This document shows positions 16,566 through 26,181 of a stretch of 64,000 nucleotides of DNA, in pieces. The stretch is from the NCBI RefSeq assembly GCF_000722685.1, contig NZ_JPFV01000012.1:1-64000 (forward strand), in the 5' to 3' direction. The stretch comes from Streptococcus mitis. Lineage in GTDB: Bacteria; Bacillota; Bacilli; Lactobacillales; Streptococcaceae. The position numbers were made by a program, and so were the translations under genes. The notes under the pieces were generated by a model. The model was not told the DNA's origin and searched no databases. It saw only the letters and a list, made by a program, of their open reading frames with translations. Within the stretch, counting starts at the first letter, position 1, and each line of letters opens with the position of its first letter.

Positions 16566-19500
16566 TTAATCTAATTCAAAAGAAAGTTGTTCTTGCTTTT
16601 CTTTTCCTTTTTCGTGGAATTGTCGTAAGGCCTGATCAATAATATCTAAATCCGTTTCTGTTTCAATCAATGGCGCGAGTACATCGTATTCGGCCTTTTT
16701 AGTTTGATAATCCTCTTCCTTTGGAAAATTTTTCTCAATTTCTACCTTAGCAGTAGTCCATTTATCCTTTAATTCATCCAATAAGTTCTGAGTTTTCACT
16801 TGGTCCTCCTTAATGTGATCAATCGTATGCTGAAGCCTTTGAATTGTCCCCAAAGGAGAATACAAATCTAAACTGACAGAATACTGATTTTCTCCTACAA
16901 TCTTAACAGAGAAGGTTTCAGGAAGAGGTTGATTTGTTGGAAGACTAAGCATTTTAATGCCAAATCCTCGATAGCTGGCTAGGGTTCGGAATTCTTTGCT
17001 GTCAGCTTGATTATGACGGATAAGACGGTGTAGGGATTCCCCTGCTTCAGCTCGTTGCTCAAAAGCTTGCTTGCCAACTGTCATAGAAAATGCCTGGTCT
17101 TTCGACATTTCAGACTGTTGAATGTCGCCTTCATACTTGCTTAATCGTTTCTCAAGAATGGGCATATTTTCTTCACAGTAGGAGATTGTATGACGATAGT
17201 GATCCTTGCTGCGTTGAAAGGCGCGTCGTTGATTTTCTAATAGAGTTAGATCATTCTCTAGTTCCATCTTATATTTGAGATAAGGATTACCTGTTGCTAG
17301 TGCCTTAAAATCAGAAGCTGTCATGGTCTGCTCATCAATGTCTTCTGCAGCACGAATCGGCTCCTTAGAAGTCATAATCTGCTTAATATAACGGAGTTTA
17401 TTCTCCTGAGTTGCCCATAGATAATTATCAAATGAACCTTTGGTAATATAGTGGTAAATATCCACTTCCTTGTTTTCATTTCCCTGTCGGATAATACGTC
17501 CATTGCGTTGCTGAATGTCACTTGGTCTCCACGGTACATCTAGGTGGTGGACTGCTTTCATTTTGCTCTGAACATTTAAACCTGTTCCTCCTTTTTCAGT
17601 TGAGGCAAGGAGAATCCGCACCTCTCCTGCATTGACCTTTCGAGACAAACTATTCTTCTTTTCATCACTATTGGCATCATGTACAAAGGCAATTTCTTTA
17701 CTAGGGATTCCTCTATCAACTAATAAAGCCTTAATCTCAGAATAAACATCAAAGCCATTATCTTTTTTCTTAGGTGTGCCAATATCTGAAAAAATCATCT
17801 GAGTAGCCTTATTTTCCATTCCCTCACGATAAATTCTTTCAACATTATCCACTACCTGAAGCAGTTTATGATTGTCTGCTAGACTATAACTAGAGTCCAA
17901 TAAACGCATATCAATAGCTAGTTTCCGTGCCTCACCTGTTATCTTTAACATGTTATCCTGACTCGGATCAACTGTTCCACATTTGACCATATCTGACCTC
18001 ATAACTAATTCTTCTAAATAGAGTTTCTGGTTTTCAGTTAACTCACTCTCAATAGGGATAATATGAGCTTCTGGAACAGGTAAATCCAACATATCTTGTG
18101 TTTGAATGTCGGCTGTTTCTTTATAGATTTTCATCAACTCAGGTAGATTGACAAACTTTTTAAATCGTTTCTTAGGTTGGTACTTATCCCCTGTAGGAGC
18201 TAATTCCATAGAGTTTTGAATTTCTCCAAAAGCACCTACCCAAGAGTCAAAATAATCAACTTGATAGCGTTTTAAGATATCTGGTTGAATATAGTTCATC
18301 ATAGTATATAACTCACTAATAGAATTGGAAACAGGTGTTCCTGTCGCAAAGACAATGTTTTTAAAATCATGCTCTTCCTGAATCTGTCGAACCTTCATTT
18401 CCATATCCACGTTCTTCTTAGAGGTTGTATTGGTAATCCCTGCTACATTTCCAAGTCCAGTAATGGGACGAATATTTTTAAAGTGATGTGCTTCATCCAC
18501 AAAGAGAAAATCAATTCCTAAGTTCTCAAAATCAATAAAACTATCACGATTAAAACGTTGGAGTTCTTCCAATTGTTTCTCTAGACCACTTATTGATTGC
18601 TCTGCTTCTTTAACGGTATACTTATTTTCAGAATGTGTTTTAATCTCTCGTAGTTCATTGAGTTTATCCTCGATATAATTCATCTGTCTTTCTTTACTGA
18701 CAGGGATTTTTTCAAATTGAGAATCTCCAATGATAATGGCATCGTAATCTCCTGTAATAATACGTGACACAAATTGTTTTCTTCTCGCCTTCACAAAATC
18801 TTTCTTAGTAGTCACAAAGACCTTTTTAGTAGGGAAAAATTTCATGATCTCTTGGCCAAATTGAGCAGACAAACTAGAGGGCACCACATACAAGGGCTTA
18901 TGAACCATCCCCAACTCCTTTAATTTAAACCCAGCACCAAGCATGGTCAAGGTCTTTCCTGAACCTACCTCATGAGCTAATAAAGCTCTTTTTTCTTCTA
19001 CGATTCTTTGAATGGCATTCTCTTGATGAGGGCGAAGGCTGATGTTTTGTGCCAAGCCATCAATGACTAGATGGCTACCGTCATACTCTCGACTAACTGT
19101 TCGATTATAAAGACGATTATAGCTTTCCTCAATGACTTGTTGGACTTCTGGATACCGTGAGACAAATTCTTGAAAGAGCTCTTGTAAATGCTGCTCTTTT
19201 GCTCTTAGAACAGAGGTTTTTTCCAAATCTGTAATAGTCTTTTTCTTTTCTCCTTCCGTAACAGTCATAGTAATCGTCGGTTGGTTCGAATTAAGTAAAT
19301 TCTCAAAAATCTTTCTTCCTGTATCATAACGTGACCCACTAACTCCAAGACTACTATCTTTGGCACTTGGATAGCGATAAGCAAATGATGTCCTTAAATG
19401 AACCTGGCCATCGACAGGATTCACTTCAATGACTTGTTCAACATCAGGCGAAGACAATTCAAATTCACGATTGGTAAAACATTCAAAGGCAAATTTACCA

Positions 19501-22500
19501 TAAACGGATTGAGGAATCCAACGTGACCCTATTTTAAACTCAATATCTGCCAGATGAATCCTTGGAGGGCGAACAGATTCTAACAAATCTAAAGCATGGT
19601 TCCAATCATATTCTTGGTTGTTTTCCTCCACTAATAGTTGAACTACTTCTATCTTGTTGAGAATGTCTCCTGATAAAAACTGGTTTTTAGAAAGATATTT
19701 TCTTTCCCCTCTTAAATAGCTTTCTGGATCTATTAAAATCTGGTCACCTAACTCATCTAAAATAGCAGCTTGGCTATGTTCGGGATAAATTGATACCATA
19801 TAGTCTAAATCAACCCCTCTACCATCCGATAAACTGGAGTTTAAGGCATCTAGAGCAGTTGAAACTCTTGCAATCACTCTCTCTGGCCTAACCAATGCTT
19901 TCTCAAAGGCTAAAGATTTTTTATATTTTACTTTCTGATCTTTAGAATCAATGTATTCATCTTCTAAACTTGCTAGTAAAGAATACTTATCGTCACTATC
20001 AAATAAGTTCCGATTGACTGAGGCATTCAAGTATCCAAATTGACTTACAAAGCGGTCATAGTCATGATTGAGTTTACTAAGTAATACCTGAAAATCAGCC
20101 CGACTATAATCTTGATGACGTTGAATTTCAATTAAGGATTGATAGGTCTCTCTCAAATCAACCATGCCCTTAATGCGACTAATATCCTTATCCGATAAGG
20201 GACTTTCATAAAAGACAGTTTTTTTGAACAGTCCCTTATATTTCCCCCTTTTACTCGCTTCTTCTGACTTGTAAACATCTAGTGCTTCCTCATCTGTCAA
20301 ATGAAGTTGCACGAATCGGTCTATTTTATGTTCAGACAAAGAACTGTCCCAAGCTTTAAAATCTCCCTTCTCATCTACATAATAACTAATTTCGTCTACT
20401 TTTGAACTTTTCCGAATGCCATGCGTATCTCGGTAATAAATTTGATTTCCCTCATATCCAAAAGAATAGAGCGCTAAGTCCTCACGTATACGACTTGGGA
20501 TAGAATTATCCACTTCTTCTTGGATAAAAACAGGTACTTTAAAAGAATTGTCAATTTTTTTAGGTGCTTCCACATTCTCTAATGCTTCCATTATGTCAGT
20601 AGCTAATGTTTCTGATACCCCCTTAACATTGAGGGTTCCTCCATTAAAATTACGTACCTCATATTGACCCAAAACTTGTGTGTTGTATTTCCCATCAAAA
20701 TAAGGATTAATCCAGACACGCTTATCCTCCTCAAAGAGAATAGAACCACTAAAAACAAGTTCCTCCTCATTAAGATTCTTTGCTTGATCCTTTTGAAAGA
20801 AGAGGAGGTCTGTGGTTACACGAGTACCTGCAATCGTTTTAAAAGCCGTATCCGGCAACCGAACTCCTCCTAAAAAATGAGTGTTGGTTTTAATCTCTTG
20901 TAAGACATTATCTGTCCGCTTATCCATTGTCCCAATAGATGAGATAATCGATACTTGTCCTCCGTCTCTTACTAAATCAAGTGAGTGTTTGACAAAGTAA
21001 TCATGAATCATATAAGGTTTATCATAGTTTTTATCGGCAATCCGAAAATTTCCAAATGGAACATTCGTTAAGACTAAATCAAAACTATTATTTTGATAGG
21101 GAACTTCTTCAAATCCTCGCACTTCAATATGGGTATTGGGGTGGAGTTGTTTTGCGATTGCGCCTGTCACACTGTCTAATTCAACCCCATAAAGTTCTGA
21201 TTTCTCTCGTATACTTCTAGGCATCGCCGCAAAGAAGTTCCCAGTCCCCATAGAAGGATCTAAAACCCTTCCTCCCTCAAAACCATCATCCAGTAACTTT
21301 TGCCAAATCTGGCGAATAATCATTGGGTCTGTATAATAGGCTGTGAGAGAACTTTGTTTCATTGTCGAGTATTCTGATTTACTTACTGAGCTCTTGAGAG
21401 TTAAACGTTCTGTTTCATACTTTGGATTGAGTTCATCAAAAAATTCATTGGCAAGGCCACCCCATCCGACATACTTGGCTAGTAGTTCTTGTTCTTCTGG
21501 ATTCGCTTGTCGTCCCTCTTTTTCTAATCTTTTAACAAGTTCAATTGCGGCGATATTCGTTTCAATTTTTTCTCGATTTGTCTTAGGATAAAAGTCCTCT
21601 AAATCATCTGGAAAAACAAAATCTTGAACGGGGACATCCGTCTCTTCTATATCTGAAATAAGCGTTTCTGTTTCCTTATCCTTTTCACTATCTTCTTCCA
21701 GATAGGAAAACAAATCTATTTCCTGGCTTTCACTTGGTGATTCAATCTCAATATCTGAATCTTCTTTTTCAAGTTCTACGAGAGACAATACTTGTTCAAT
21801 CTCTTCCAAACTGTTCAAGTATAAGATAGGATTCTCTTCAAATAACAGGTTGGAATCATTGAATAGCTCTAGGCGAACTAAGTCATTTAACTGTGCATTT
21901 TCAATCGAAACCAACTGAAATACTTGTCCTTTATAACTTACCTGTGAACCGATTGGATATTCCTTCAAAGCTTCTTCTACAATTTTATCTACTTTAGATA
22001 GGGAATGAACTTCCACATTTTCTTCTACCTGGTCAATATTATCTAAAGGTAAGACCGCTTCCGTTACTTGCTTAGACTTTTCTCTTATAGCCTTTACTTC
22101 ATCAAAATGAGTAATAATCTTTAGCTTTTGTGTCAGTGGGAGTTGTGTGTAGTTTTCTTCATGATGGACAAGATCCGTAACACTATCTAAAGTAGCCATC
22201 AATTCTGAACCCAAATAAGCTAGAACATCTCCCTCTTTTTCTTCAAAATGAATCTCAAGAACTTCTTTTTTAAGCTCTTTTGAGTCAACCATTAGAAGAA
22301 ATTCCTCTATATCTCTACTAATACGGTCAGATAGATTATTCGCAACCCGATAGACATTGACCAAATTGACATCCTGATTCTGATGACATACAAGCTCACT
22401 TAATGATGTTAGCTTCTCTTTTTCAGATTGGATGTAAAATCGAGTGGAAAGGTTATAGGTTGCGACTTCTAGCACCAAGTTTTTCTCCCAATTACTTAAT

Positions 22501-22784
22501 TGAGATAATTTATCTAAACCTACTTGTCCAAAATTTCTTGTGTAACTTTCTAAATCTTGGTCATTATTTTCAGAACTGGCCTCTAGAAAAGAAACAATAT
22601 CTTGTTCAAAAGAATAGACATGAGGTATCTCTTCTATCTTGCCCTCTTCAGCCAAAAAACTCTCTACCAAGTCCTGCCATTTCTCGTCAAAATGTTGCGC
22701 TTGATAACGAAGAAATAGGTCCATTTTCTCCCTATCTTTGGGAATTGTTCCACGAAACATAGCTAATATTTCCTTTACTTCCAT
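16566..22784 (-). CDS. Giant DNA methylase / SNF2-type helicase fusion
   Basis: 2,072 residues from MEVKEILAMF (AAAGGAG five bases upstream). Residues 1-400 hold no motif I recognise. An N6-adenine methylase-like domain follows with SAM motif DPSMGTGNFF (about 511) and an NVPFGNF motif replacing NPPY (about 578). A superfamily 2 helicase occupies the C-terminal half: Walker A AHEVGSGKT (about 1277), DEAHH (about 1435), GGTGLNVQ (about 1733) and RNGRIIRQG. The last 200 residues are coiled-coil-like. Such proteins are hallmarks of Tn5252-family ICEs and large plasmids; protection of incoming DNA is commonly proposed, unproven. The frame is intact. Confidence 0.9.
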   Translation of the reverse strand: MEVKEILAMFRGTIPKDREKMDLFLRYQAQHFDEKWQDLVESFLAEEGKIEEIPHVYSFEQDIVSFLEASSENNDQDLESYTRNFGQVGLDKLSQLSNWEKNLVLEVATYNLSTRFYIQSEKEKLTSLSELVCHQNQDVNLVNVYRVANNLSDRISRDIEEFLLMVDSKELKKEVLEIHFEEKEGDVLAYLGSELMATLDSVTDLVHHEENYTQLPLTQKLKIITHFDEVKAIREKSKQVTEAVLPLDNIDQVEENVEVHSLSKVDKIVEEALKEYPIGSQVSYKGQVFQLVSIENAQLNDLVRLELFNDSNLLFEENPILYLNSLEEIEQVLSLVELEKEDSDIEIESPSESQEIDLFSYLEEDSEKDKETETLISDIEETDVPVQDFVFPDDLEDFYPKTNREKIETNIAAIELVKRLEKEGRQANPEEQELLAKYVGWGGLANEFFDELNPKYETERLTLKSSVSKSEYSTMKQSSLTAYYTDPMIIRQIWQKLLDDGFEGGRVLDPSMGTGNFFAAMPRSIREKSELYGVELDSVTGAIAKQLHPNTHIEVRGFEEVPYQNNSFDLVLTNVPFGNFRIADKNYDKPYMIHDYFVKHSLDLVRDGGQVSIISSIGTMDKRTDNVLQEIKTNTHFLGGVRLPDTAFKTIAGTRVTTDLLFFQKDQAKNLNEEELVFSGSILFEEDKRVWINPYFDGKYNTQVLGQYEVRNFNGGTLNVKGVSETLATDIMEALENVEAPKKIDNSFKVPVFIQEEVDNSIPSRIREDLALYSFGYEGNQIYYRDTHGIRKSSKVDEISYYVDEKGDFKAWDSSLSEHKIDRFVQLHLTDEEALDVYKSEEASKRGKYKGLFKKTVFYESPLSDKDISRIKGMVDLRETYQSLIEIQRHQDYSRADFQVLLSKLNHDYDRFVSQFGYLNASVNRNLFDSDDKYSLLASLEDEYIDSKDQKVKYKKSLAFEKALVRPERVIARVSTALDALNSSLSDGRGVDLDYMVSIYPEHSQAAILDELGDQILIDPESYLRGERKYLSKNQFLSGDILNKIEVVQLLVEENNQEYDWNHALDLLESVRPPRIHLADIEFKIGSRWIPQSVYGKFAFECFTNREFELSSPDVEQVIEVNPVDGQVHLRTSFAYRYPSAKDSSLGVSGSRYDTGRKIFENLLNSNQPTITMTVTEGEKKKTITDLEKTSVLRAKEQHLQELFQEFVSRYPEVQQVIEESYNRLYNRTVSREYDGSHLVIDGLAQNISLRPHQENAIQRIVEEKRALLAHEVGSGKTLTMLGAGFKLKELGMVHKPLYVVPSSLSAQFGQEIMKFFPTKKVFVTTKKDFVKARRKQFVSRIITGDYDAIIIGDSQFEKIPVSKERQMNYIEDKLNELREIKTHSENKYTVKEAEQSISGLEKQLEELQRFNRDSFIDFENLGIDFLFVDEAHHFKNIRPITGLGNVAGITNTTSKKNVDMEMKVRQIQEEHDFKNIVFATGTPVSNSISELYTMMNYIQPDILKRYQVDYFDSWVGAFGEIQNSMELAPTGDKYQPKKRFKKFVNLPELMKIYKETADIQTQDMLDLPVPEAHIIPIESELTENQKLYLEELVMRSDMVKCGTVDPSQDNMLKITGEARKLAIDMRLLDSSYSLADNHKLLQVVDNVERIYREGMENKATQMIFSDIGTPKKKDNGFDVYSEIKALLVDRGIPSKEIAFVHDANSDEKKNSLSRKVNAGEVRILLASTEKGGTGLNVQSKMKAVHHLDVPWRPSDIQQRNGRIIRQGNENKEVDIYHYITKGSFDNYLWATQENKLRYIKQIMTSKEPIRAAEDIDEQTMTASDFKALATGNPYLKYKMELENDLTLLENQRRAFQRSKDHYRHTISYCEENMPILEKRLSKYEGDIQQSEMSKDQAFSMTVGKQAFEQRAEAGESLHRLIRHNQADSKEFRTLASYRGFGIKMLSLPTNQPLPETFSVKIVGENQYSVSLDLYSPLGTIQRLQHTIDHIKEDQVKTQNLLDELKDKWTTAKVEIEKNFPKEEDYQTKKAEYDVLAPLIETETDLDIIDQALRQFHEKGKEKQEQLSFELD

Positions 22785-22831
22785 ACTCGCTCCTTTCATC
22801 TATACGAAAATAGGAGAATCATCTGATTCCC

Positions 22832-23242
22832 CTACAACTCTATCTCCATTTCAACTTCTTGAGGACTGGTTTCTAAATCACTAGACAAAAGAGAAACGGC
22901 ATCTGTTCTCATGTAGTAAGTATATAAGTCTTCAAGGTCTTGTTGGTTTTCAATCCCTGTTTCAATACTAATCAGAGCCTGTATAAATTCCTTGTAGTGA
23001 CTTTCCATCATATCTGAAATCTTTTGTTTCATTTCCATAAATACTGATGACGGCTCGGTTAGACTTGTTTGGTCTATGTCCTGTAAATCCTTTTCTAAGG
23101 GATTGGTTCCTTCTTCTACTTCCACTAAATCTGAACGACCATCACCATCAGAATCTGCGCTAAGAGGATTGGTTCCTAGCGCCAATTCTTGAGCATCAGT
23201 CAATCCATCTTGATCCGAATCACGTTGATAAATGGCTTCCAT
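22832..23242 (-). CDS. Thrombospondin type 3 repeat (calcium-binding) protein
   Basis: 136 residues. Two tandem calcium-loop repeats open the protein: DSDQDGLTDAQELALGTNPL and DSDGDGRSDLVEVEEGTNPL. No signal peptide or anchor is visible, so it is predicted cytoplasmic despite a repeat type usually found on secreted proteins. The C-terminal 80 residues are acidic and helical. It lies 47 bp upstream of the giant methylase-helicase, a linkage I recall from related ICEs. Function unknown. Confidence 0.8.
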   Translation of the reverse strand: MEAIYQRDSDQDGLTDAQELALGTNPLSADSDGDGRSDLVEVEEGTNPLEKDLQDIDQTSLTEPSSVFMEMKQKISDMMESHYKEFIQALISIETGIENQQDLEDLYTYYMRTDAVSLLSSDLETSPQEVEMEIEL

Positions 23243-23318
23243 ATACTTCCTTCTTTCCTAGTTAATCTTTTTTCACTCCAATCCTACCAAATATTCCTTG
23301 AAAGAAGTATCACAAATC

Positions 23319-23498
23319 GAGTAGGGGATAATCTCTAGCCCCTCTCACACCACCGTACGTGCCGTTCGGCATACGGCGGTTCAACTAACTTTTAACGCAT
23401 GTCGTTCAAGGTAATAATCCAAACACGAAACCAGTCCACGTTTTTCGTGGGTGCCCACGGAGGACTTACACCTCAGATGCACGACATGCCCGTCGTAC
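23319..23498 (-). mobile_element. Group II intron remnant, copy 1 (about 180-bp internal deletion derivative)
   Basis: On the minus strand it keeps an intron 5' end (GGGCATGTCG... segment at 23450-23498), about 60 bases of the maturase 3' coding end, then domain V (AACCGCCGTATGCC...GGCACGTACGGTGG) and the 3' end. The same ends flank copy 2 at 30617-31736. It begins directly after the T tract of a terminator hairpin (23501-23545), the target preferred by group IIC introns. It cannot encode a maturase. Confidence 0.75.
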
Positions 23499-23505
23499 AA
23501 CAAAA

Positions 23506-23542
23506 ACGGTTCATTACCTAATATGGTAATGAACCGTTTTTG
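23506..23542. terminator. Terminator after the DUF3990-like pair
   Basis: A near-perfect 16-bp hairpin (AACGGTTCATTACC / GGTAATGAACCGTT) with flanking A and T runs lies between the 70-codon gene and the intron remnant. It works in either direction and is the apparent insertion target of the intron. Confidence 0.8.
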
Positions 23543-23591
23543 AGAATATAAAGAAAGATTTAGATGTGATAAACCTAACTCAAATTACTTA

Positions 23592-23804
23592 TTAATGTAC
23601 TGAGTAACGTTTTGCAATATCCGCGATATTATCAGCGATAAGGTCTGAAGTCAAATGAGAGCCTCCATTATCCAACTCTTCAAACCAATTCTTCAATACA
23701 ACATTTGTGACAGAAGAAACAGTATCAGGAGTAATGCGATAATTCTTCCGTAAAAACTGTTCTACCTCAACTCTAAGAGCTTGTTTTTCATTTGTCAAAA
23801 TCAT
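23592..23804 (-). CDS. Small DUF3791-like partner protein
   Basis: 70 residues, all helical in character, starting 4 bp inside the stop of the preceding gene (overlap 23801-23804), so the two are translationally coupled. I associate the pattern with DUF3791 proteins found next to DUF3990 genes. A role as antitoxin to the ADP-ribosyltransferase-like neighbour is inference from this arrangement. Followed by a strong terminator. Confidence 0.6.
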   Translation of the reverse strand: MILTNEKQALRVEVEQFLRKNYRITPDTVSSVTNVVLKNWFEELDNGGSHLTSDLIADNIADIAKRYSVH

Positions 23805-24364
23805 ATCGTGTCCTCCTCAACTAAGATTAGTTTATTTGCAATTTTTTGATCACATATACAAAGTTGTGTATCACCCTGATATTTTCCCAAAAGAATATCA
23901 GCGGTTTTTTCTAAGGAATTTACTCCCATAAAATAGTCATCTAAAGTGACTTTCAAACGAGTAACTTGACCATCAAGAACTGGGCCAAATACTGCTGAAA
24001 AATTATGAAAATTAATTCCAGCCTTAGCGTCTAACTTCAATCTATTTTTATAAACAAACTGAAAGTATTCTTTATCAATTTCAAAAATCTTCGTTTCAAC
24101 ATCATTAGAATCTTGAAACTGATAACTTAAAACAACAGGCTTTACGTTTGGATTAAAAGGAAGTTCATCTTTTGTTTTTCGCTGAGCCCATTTAACAGCC
24201 TGATCAAATTTAGATGTCACATAAAATCCTATACCAAAATCACAGTTCCGTTTACTATGATAAACATCTATTCCATCTTTTAAAGATGTAACCTGAGTAG
24301 ATGTCGTTCCGTGATACCAAACGGCTGTGTTGCTAAATTGATTACTAAAGCTTAACTCTCCCAT
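23801..24364 (-). CDS. DUF3990-like protein, putative ADP-ribosyltransferase fold
   Basis: 187 residues. WYHGTTSTQ (about 16-24) and DFGIGFYVTS (about 42-51) resemble the first two NAD-binding blocks of ADP-ribosyltransferase-like DUF3990 proteins. It heads a two-gene unit. No Shine-Dalgarno lies before the ATG, while a TATAAT sits only 6-12 bp upstream (24371-24376), so the mRNA may be leaderless. Toxin function is inferred from fold and pairing. Confidence 0.6.
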   Translation of the reverse strand: MGELSFSNQFSNTAVWYHGTTSTQVTSLKDGIDVYHSKRNCDFGIGFYVTSKFDQAVKWAQRKTKDELPFNPNVKPVVLSYQFQDSNDVETKIFEIDKEYFQFVYKNRLKLDAKAGINFHNFSAVFGPVLDGQVTRLKVTLDDYFMGVNSLEKTADILLGKYQGDTQLCICDQKIANKLILVEEDTI

Positions 24365-25037
24365 AAATTAATTATATCATTTTACTATAATTTATGCACG
24401 TACTATTTTATAAATTTCATCACAGAGCATATTCAAATAATTAGTAGCAATTTGATAAAATTTCATACATAGTTGTTATTATCACTAAAAAATAGGATTG
24501 CCTGCAGACAACCCTTTAAAACTTCCAGTAAGGCACGGAATCTCCTGATGAGTATTTTCTTTTTAGAGTCGGTATTACTCTCCGACTACTTCTAATTAAA
24601 TTAGACTAGAAACGATACTGGTGTCAAGTAAAAACACTATTTCAGATTAATTTCTCTCAGTAGTGCTGCCACCAGATTACGAGCTTTTGGCAAGCGATAG
24701 AAACCTGTAGAACCTTTAATCCCAATCCTCGCAAACATATCTTCAATACTCTCATCAAACTCTTTAGCAAGCAAGCACAAAGTGATATCATACAAATCCC
24801 TATCTGCTTGTCTTACAATAGATTGACATCCTATCAGGCTATCACATCAAGATACTCAACTTGTATTCTCACTCTGATACTTCATCAGCACATAAGAAAA
24901 AGCCTTACCTAAAAAGCTTTTCTTAACACCTTTCGTTCCAAGGTTTCTAGGCTTTTACGAGCAGAGCAACACACTCCACGTGTGCTGAGAGCTTTCTTCT
25001 ATACTAATAGACGAAAGGGTGTGAAAATGATTTTTAA
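24365..25037. other. Gene-poor left flank of the Mega element with degenerate fragments
   Basis: 673 bp. A minus-strand fragment at 24637-24854 keeps about 70 open codons (RQADRDLYDI...LLREINLK then stop); no start and no family recognised. At 24947-24990 the minus strand reads SAHVECVALLVKA and a stop, the C-terminal signature of RumA-type rRNA uracil methyltransferases. The rest shows no gene. Confidence 0.5.
24947..24990 (-). pseudogene. RumA-type methyltransferase C-terminal remnant, left copy
   Basis: In frame, the minus strand encodes HVECVALLVKA then TAG, matching the conserved [10 protein letters not shown] end of RlmCD in this window. It includes ACACACTCCACGTG (24969-24982), identical over 14 bases to rlmCD at 52475-52488. 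A related copy lies at 30331-30366 on the other side of Mega, so the two mark the ends of an inserted segment. Confidence 0.6.
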
Positions 25038-25468
25038 ATGATACTGTGGAACGGAACAGTAGCCCTAGTATTGACTACTGTCGTTTCTATTCATATTGGC
25101 TATTCTAGGACTGAGATGAAAAAATCTATAAATGCTCAGAATAAAATTGAACCCGCAAATCTCCCCAAAACAATGGTGAGTCATGTATTTGTATTATTCC
25201 GAAAAAATACACCTCTGGTGCAGTGAGACAAATTGGTGTATCTTATAGTGGCTTCGTAGATGAAAGCTATACTCTACTATCACTCTTTGATGATGTAGAA
25301 CAAATTGAAAAAGATAATAGACTTCAGACAGCTATTGATGTTGTCAGAGAACAGTTTGGTTTTTTAGCCATACAAAAAGGAACCGTCCTAACTGAAGGTT
25401 CCAGAAATATTGAACGCAGTAAACTTATCGGTGGTCATTCCGCGGGTGGATTGGAGGGATTAAAATGA
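25038..25468 (+). pseudogene. umuC: UmuC-like Y-family DNA polymerase, C-terminal remnant with a frameshift
   Basis: The remnant aligns by eye to the little-finger domain and tail of Tn5252-type UmuC: VSIHIGYSR in one frame, then YTSGAVRQIGVSYSGFVDES...SLFDDVEQIE and IGGHSAGGLEGLK in the next. The frame changes at a run of six A (25202-25207); one more A would restore it. The catalytic palm and fingers are absent, so it cannot be a polymerase. It begins next to the left boundary of the Mega element. Confidence 0.8.
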
Positions 25469-25800
25469 AACAAGAAAAAAATACAGTACAATTTTCAGAA
25501 ATCCGTAGCAAAGGATGTAATGATATTGAAATGCTTGAAAGATTTTTACATGGAATCGTTGAAACAGCAACTTCAAAACTTCGTCAGAGAAAACTCAAAA
25601 CAACTGAAATATCGATACGACTAGTACATGCTAAATCTGAAAACCGATTACCATTGGAATTTACATTTAGCATTAAGCCAACAAGCTCATCTGTGATAAT
25701 CTATACTGAGGTAATCAATCGCTTTAAAGAATGTTACACAGGTGGGGGAATTCAAGGTTTTACGATTCAATTTGATAAAAATACCCTTGCCTCTGCATAG
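25465..25800 (+). CDS. Stand-alone protein resembling the UmuC little-finger domain
   Basis: 111 residues. The stretch LRQRKLKTTEISIRLVHAKS and following FTFSIKPTSS...INRFKECYTGGGIQGFTIQF can be laid on the UmuC little finger encoded just upstream (VSIHIGYSR..., KIEPAN, LFRK, YTSGAVRQIGVSY). It looks like a diverged duplicate of that DNA-binding domain without the polymerase core. It overlaps the umuC remnant by 4 bases (ATGA). Homology is my visual reading; role unknown. Confidence 0.6.
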   Translation: MKQEKNTVQFSEIRSKGCNDIEMLERFLHGIVETATSKLRQRKLKTTEISIRLVHAKSENRLPLEFTFSIKPTSSSVIIYTEVINRFKECYTGGGIQGFTIQFDKNTLASA

Positions 25801-25812
25801 AAAGGATTTGAT

Positions 25813-26181
25813 ATGATTGACCGTTCATATTTACCATTTCAATCAGCAAGAGAGTACCAGGATACAAAGATGCAAAAATGGATGGGCTTTTTCCTATCTG
25901 AACATGCATCAGCACTCTCTGATGATACAAACAAAGTAACGTACATGTCTGACTTATCACTAGAGAAGAAATTATTACTCCTCAGTCAAGTATACGCCGG
26001 GCAGCTACGCACACGCATTCAAGTGATTGAAAAAAACAAGCGTGTTTCCTACACTGGAACAATACCAAGTCTGACCAAAGATTTCATTTTGATAAAAACT
26101 ACAACAGGTCACATCAATTTGAAATTAAAAGACATTATTAGTATTGAACTTGTCGAGGAGGTGCTCTATGAATCAGCTTGA
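25813..26181 (+). CDS. YolD-like protein
   Basis: 122 residues beginning MIDRSYLPFQSAREYQD, the characteristic YolD-like opening. In Gram-positive elements YolD-like genes commonly sit beside UmuC-type polymerases and belong to SOS-responsive loci. A GAAAGGATTTG ribosome site precedes the ATG. The following gene starts within its last codons. Intact, though its UmuC partner is not. Confidence 0.75.
   Translation: MIDRSYLPFQSAREYQDTKMQKWMGFFLSEHASALSDDTNKVTYMSDLSLEKKLLLLSQVYAGQLRTRIQVIEKNKRVSYTGTIPSLTKDFILIKTTTGHINLKLKDIISIELVEEVLYESA

Noticed and set aside
24637..24854. Functional gene on the minus strand left of Mega
   Set aside because: About 70 open codons but no start codon with a ribosome site and an upstream stop; kept only as a degenerate fragment.
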